Made by a program: the position numbers and the translations under genes. Positions 7,445 through 10,830 of a stretch of 10,830 bases of DNA are shown one piece after another. The DNA comes from Paramacrobiotus metropolitanus (Eukaryota > Tardigrada > Eutardigrada > Parachela > Macrobiotidae). Location: assembly GCF_019649055.1 (NCBI RefSeq), contig NW_026570376.1, forward strand, positions 250,001 through 260,830. Reading direction: 5' to 3'. The notes beneath the pieces are model-generated. The model did not search any database and had not been told where the DNA came from. It saw only the letters and a program-made list of their open reading frames with translations. Each line of letters starts with the position of its first letter. The stretch's first letter is position 1.

Positions 7445-7809
7445 CTATGAATCTCGTTCCTGTCGGAAGGATGTCCGTGGGGTGTGGGGCGCTGGTGTGC
7501 GCGACTGCATGGACCGCTGTCCCTGGTGTCCGGGGGAGCGTTGTGCTGCGAATTGGCTGCGGGCTTGCGTGATGCGCTGCTGATCGCTCATACGACTATT
7601 CTGCGCGTCACGTCGCGTCTCGTTCCGGGGAGTGTGTGCCGGGTCCAGAGCTGCGGGTGAGAGACTACCGGGACGACGCTGTGCCGAGGTGCTGCGGTGC
7701 CGGTCCTTGCCAGTATCTCGGTCAGTATCGGCGGGTACGGGGGAGCGCGATCGAGGGGCGCTGGTCGGCCGGTGGGGTCGAGGGTTTTCGTATAAATTCC
7801 CATTTGTTT
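7445..7809 (-). CDS. Class A GPCR terminal exon: distal C-tail
   Basis: The acceptor gcgtatattgcag is followed by a phase-1 start (AA ACA AAT GGG), which fits the phase-1 end of the exon at 8430 and makes Glu at the junction. It encodes about 120 residues rich in Arg, Ser, Pro and Gln, such as RPTSAPRSRSPVPADTD, predicted disordered, and ends with TAG at 7445-7447. No domain is recognised. High G/C at third positions supports coding. It could instead be the last exon of another minus-strand gene. Confidence 0.65.
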
Positions 7810-9816
7810 CTGCAATATACGCTTTACATGACAAAGGTCACTGGAGATCGGTCAGTCTTGTTGGGCAGCTTGTATGGTCTGCTTTATAGGTTGTACAAAT
7901 TAAATCTTGAATACACTGCAACGTAAAAACCTTATACTAATTGCACAAGGAGTTATACAATTTGTCTCACGTAGAGTAAACGCTTTTGGGATAGAGTGAG
8001 CACATGAAAGGTTAATATGAAACGTATATTTTACTACATTAGTGAGAAAGCTAGTGCATTTTCGTACAGGTTTGTAATCTGCCGTACATCTATAGTATCT
8101 ACTATACAAGACGTCGTAGACACTCGTATGTATGTATTTTTCGTAAACTGAGTGTGTTTTATTCTGTATTATATTATGATCCTGTGCCACCTTATACTTG
8201 CATGAAAAACAATCACTTAACATCACAACGTCAGTAACACAGTAAGTATTGTAATTCAGTAACTCGGTGCTTCAGTGATTCGGACTGTACAGTATCTTGT
8301 ACTTCAGTAATACTGAGCATCTTGTGTATAGGACCATCATAGACAAGTATCTGTGTATATATACGAATATTTGTGATTTTGGTTGTATTTCTCACAAATT
8401 TCGCTGAAAGCACAAACGCTGTTAGTTACCTGTGGCTCGTTTTGCTCCACCTTCCCTTCCTTTTCCCCCGGTGGTCTCTATCTCCTCGGCCTCTTCGCGC
8501 AGCGACCGCGAACTCTTGCGCAGCGTATCGACACTCAACAATGACTCTTGTGCCGACACCACGGTATGGCCGTTATGATGCCTCCGGGAGCGCTGCCTGC
8601 TGGAGGAGCAGCCCACCTGCATGGCCAGCCGCCGACGGATCATAGGGTAGGTGATGAAGGGGTTCCAGCAGGTGGATGTGAAGCCGATCGCCGTTAAAAT
8701 CAGGTTGATGACGCTAAGTAACGCGCTCTCGTCCACATCGCGGAAAATGCGCACCATTAACAGGAAGATGTTGATGGGACTCCATGCCTGGTTAAATACA
8801 GATATTAAACAGACCTACTAAAGCGCTTAAAAAGGTCAAATGCTTGTTAAGTCGGGCACACATGTACGTACAACAATGAAAAGTACGATCATTAGGCACA
8901 CCCGGCTTTGCTCTCGAGCCTGAAGTTCGGCGCAACAGTAAGCGCAGTCCACGCCGATCATCTGCGGAACAAGACAGTTTTTGTCAAACAAATTTTACAC
9001 GCTCCAGAATGGTTTCCTTTAAGGTAAAACAACCTTTTAAGTAAAGCGTTTCTGATGCTTGGTTGATGTAAGACCAAAAATAAGTTGATGCATCGTGTTA
9101 TTTATGCTTTGACGGTATCGTAAACTGTTAACGCTTACGTACGGAAAATGTCTCCGAATTAGTGCTCTTCCGCCGATCATAGTTCCGGTTATTCTCTTCA
9201 GGCTGAGCGCGCTTCGTCGGCGCCAACCGGTACATACTAGTCACCACCGAGTGATTACTGTTCAAACTAAACGTCCGACTGAAGAGACTCCGGTTGTCCC
9301 GTTTCCGGAACGAACCGCCCGTGCTATCCGAGTCGATCATCAAGGAATTGCTGGTGACCCCGGTGTCATAGTCCGTCCACGCCGTCTCCCGCATAATGCA
9401 CTCCTCATCGCATGTACACACCGGGCGGGTATTCTTCTGGGAGAAGGTCAACTCGGAGGAGGTACGGGTCAGGAGGTAGATCATGACGGCGGCCGGGAGG
9501 AAGAAGATGAGAAAGAAGGTGGCGCGCAGGTAGTCCTCGACGTTCTTGTCCAGGCTGATGAAGCACAGGCCGCGGTTGCGGCACACCGGGCCCAGATGGG
9601 CTTCCAGGTCGATGTACTGGATGAAGCTGGCGTAGGGGAGGACGGAGATGAGGGCCACCAGCCAGGAGGCGGCGGTGTACACCAGTACGGGACTGCGGCG
9701 TTTGTCTGTGAACAGGGCAAAAAAATTAGCACTTAGCACCGCTCTGTGCGGTTTGAACGGGAACGTTCTACGCAGATACGCTTGTCCCGTAATTTCCATG
9801 TAAAGACAGAGATAAC

Positions 9817-9859
<43 letters not shown>

Positions 9860-10577
9860 GCGGACGGTTGCGTTTTTCGATTGCCATTACACTACGTCCA
9901 CCACAATGGTAAATTCACTCCTCGCAGACTTAAGAGTTATAAAGGAGAAAAATTAATATTTCATAATGCATATCGATAATTTATAATTTAGATGGATATT
10001 TGGCATGCATCAGGTATGCAAAATGCATGTAGAGCGTAAACAGTGTGGCGTGGCGCGCCAAAGTATAAAGTTTGGTGTAGCCCAAGAATTTATTTATATT
10101 TGTTACTTTGTAAATGCGTTAGAAATTACGGGAAGCCTGTACAGTGTACAATATCACGTCAGGAAACTTTACGCAACTAATCCCGGTTACTTTTGACATA
10201 TATAGTATTCGCGTTTACGACTATTCTCTGTAATGCAGCAGCAATGCGATAACATTTTAGAAACAGTAATCCGACATTTTACTTTGTGTATTCAGTGTTA
10301 CACTGCCTAGATGAACGACGAGTTTTTGCAGCGACCAGTTGTTTTAGAACATCAGCAGAGAAACCGTAATTACGGTATCGAATAACAGCTTGAGTAAATT
10401 ACCTGGTATCGTATTCCCGTGTAGCGATCATATGCCAGACCGAAGTAGGTGATGATTGACACGTGAATGGGGAATACTTGCAGCATTGGTAACGTATAAC
10501 ACTGTAAATACAGAATACTTTCATCAGATCCAGAGAAATTTGTAAGGGTCACCCGGTATCACCTGTTCTCGAATTAC
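7445..10577 (-). CDS. Rhodopsin-like (class A) GPCR, TM3 to C-terminus, spliced on the minus strand; 5' end outside the window
   Basis: Exons read leftward: 10501..10403 (TM3), 9705..9143 (TM4, ECL2, TM5, ICL3), 8961..8872 (ICL3 end, TM6), 8787..8430 (TM6 end, TM7, tail) and 7809..7445 (tail). Landmarks are C3.25, S3.39 and DRY at exact class A spacing, W4.50 in TAASWLVALISVLP, an ECL2 Cys, LFIV|AWSP (F6.44, W6.48, P6.50) in TM6, and CWNPFITYP in TM7. The overall form suggests a peptide or amine receptor; the ligand class cannot be assigned. ICL3 is about 140 residues and the C-tail over 200, Arg/Ser/Pro-rich. Phases agree at every junction except TM3-TM4, where a short stretch of ICL2 is missing from the model. 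TM1 and TM2 lie beyond 10830. Confidence 0.87.
7810..8429 (-). other. Intron of the class A GPCR between the two C-tail exons (620 bp)
   Basis: AT-rich and non-coding. Bases 8231-8313 contain a cluster of degenerate cagtaa/cagtat motifs, three of them as ttcagta or ttcagtg. Open frames here are short and lack family sequence. Confidence 0.6.
8430..8787 (-). CDS. Class A GPCR exon: end of TM6, TM7, helix 8, start of C-tail
   Basis: It begins after ctgtatttaaccag with AWSPINIFLLMV (TM6), then ALLSVINLILTAIGFTSTCW (TM7) and NPFITYPMIRRRLAMQVGC, where the Cys is a likely palmitoylation site after helix 8. A Ser/Arg-rich tail with an acidic EEAEEIE run follows. It ends ACAG|gtaact, phase 1. If the donor is not used, a stop follows one codon later at 8422-8424. 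Confidence 0.85.
8872..8961 (-). CDS. Class A GPCR exon: end of ICL3 and first half of TM6
   Basis: A 90-bp phase-0 exon between cttgttccgcag and GTT|gtacgt. It encodes MIGVDCAYCCAEL, then QAREQSRVCLMIVLFIV. The final F-I-V joins AWSP in the next exon to rebuild the class A F..xWxP toggle motif. The internal ATG is not a start. Confidence 0.82.
9143..9705 (-). CDS. Class A GPCR exon: TM4, ECL2, TM5 and most of ICL3
   Basis: It starts after ttttttgccctgttcacag in phase 1 and ends TCC|gtacgt in phase 0. RRSPVLVYTAASWLVALISV is TM4. ECL2 has two Cys (GPVCRNRGLCF). DYLRATFFLIFFLPAAVMIY is TM5, followed by LLTRTSSEL. ICL3 contains CTCDEEC and several Ser/Arg runs such as RKRDNRSLFSRTFS. The open frame continues upstream to about 9799, but that part is doubtful. 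Confidence 0.87.
9822..9857. repeat. (TA)18 microsatellite
   Basis: An uninterrupted run of 18 TA units inside the intron between the TM3 and TM4 exons of the class A receptor. The rest of this 697-bp intron (9706-10402) shows no other clear structure beyond a tggcgcgcca palindrome at 10051-10060. Confidence 0.97.
10403..10501 (-). CDS. Class A GPCR exon: TM3 and DRY motif
   Basis: A 99-bp phase-0 exon between tctgtatttacag and CAG|gtaatt. It encodes CYTLPMLQVFPIHVSIITYF then GLAYDRYTGIRYQ. The Cys that pairs with ECL2 lies exactly 24 residues before the Asp of DRY, as in canonical TM3, and Ser occupies 3.39. The exon ends at position 3.57, where Pro is usual. Confidence 0.85.
10563..10577 (-). 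CDS. Candidate 15-bp microexon of the class A GPCR (ECL1)
   Basis: On the minus strand a pyrimidine-rich acceptor (ttttcttggctcag) precedes 15 bases encoding VIREQ, followed by a gtgata donor. The next intron is 61 bp and the phase is 0, matching the TM3 exon. Upstream in-frame stops prevent a longer exon. The evidence is splice signals and phase only. Confidence 0.3.
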
Positions 10578-10830
10578 CTGAGCCAAGAAAATTTACGGTG
10601 AAAAATGATATATATAATTTTAGAAGTTTCGATTAGCAAAGCGAAAGGTCACCACCGTGTTTGCACTAAAGCTATCAGAGGAAGCTCCTATAGGTGCACA
10701 AAAACGTTAAGGTGTTTATTTAACGAGAGGCCAAAAGTACGATTTAAGAGGACTACCATTTCGCTAAATCGCTAACGCCCAATTTTCAAATTTCGTCACA
10801 CGCAAAAGCGGGGAAGATAGAACATTTATA

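Noticed and set aside
7632-7926. Overlapping plus-strand open frames
   Set aside because: Antisense shadows of the GC-rich C-tail exon at 7445-7809.
9251-9736. Plus-strand 161-codon open frame
   Set aside because: Antisense shadow of the TM4-ICL3 exon of the class A receptor, with low-complexity Gly/Glu composition.
9822-9857. The TA run as a TATA box or promoter
   Set aside because: It lies inside an intron between two exons of the same receptor and is a plain microsatellite.

Overview
The window reads as compact nuclear DNA of an invertebrate animal. Coding sequence is split into short exons by GT-AG introns, many of them only 58-84 bp. Exons are GC-richer than the AT-rich spacers, and all three genes encode G-protein-coupled receptors of metazoan type. 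Intron size and gene style suggest a small ecdysozoan (a tardigrade is my guess), but the sequence does not prove this. Gene models below were built by hand from splice signals, reading phase and family motifs.

Layout: (1) 1-1343, plus strand: the 3' half of a secretin-family (class B1) neuropeptide receptor. Five exons carry ECL2/TM5 through TM7, helix 8 and a long C-tail; the 5' part lies left of the window. (2) 1344-3221: AT-rich spacer or intron with a palindromic CGGATA-type repeat beside a hAT-like terminus. (3) 3222-3776, plus strand: a GC-rich single exon with a clean 3' splice site, best explained as an alternative last exon (second C-tail) of the same class B receptor. (4) 3777-4578: non-coding spacer between convergent genes. 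(5) 4579-6518, minus strand: an adhesion-GPCR-type ectodomain with signal peptide, HRM, GAIN and GPS. It has Ala where the GPS nucleophile should be, and no recognisable 7TM exon follows. (6) 6519-7444: intergenic, presumably holding the promoter of gene 5. (7) 7445-10577, minus strand: a rhodopsin-like (class A) receptor from TM3 to the C-tail, its 5' end (TM1-TM2) lying right of the window. One ICL2 junction is unresolved.

All three are cell-surface signalling proteins: a peptide-hormone receptor, an adhesion-type ectodomain and a rhodopsin-like receptor. Nothing shows that they act in one pathway. No rRNA, tRNA, CRISPR or intact mobile element was seen. The points most worth following are the orphan, probably non-cleaving adhesion ectodomain, the two candidate C-tails of the class B receptor, and a 22-bp tandem duplication that doubles a 3' splice site.
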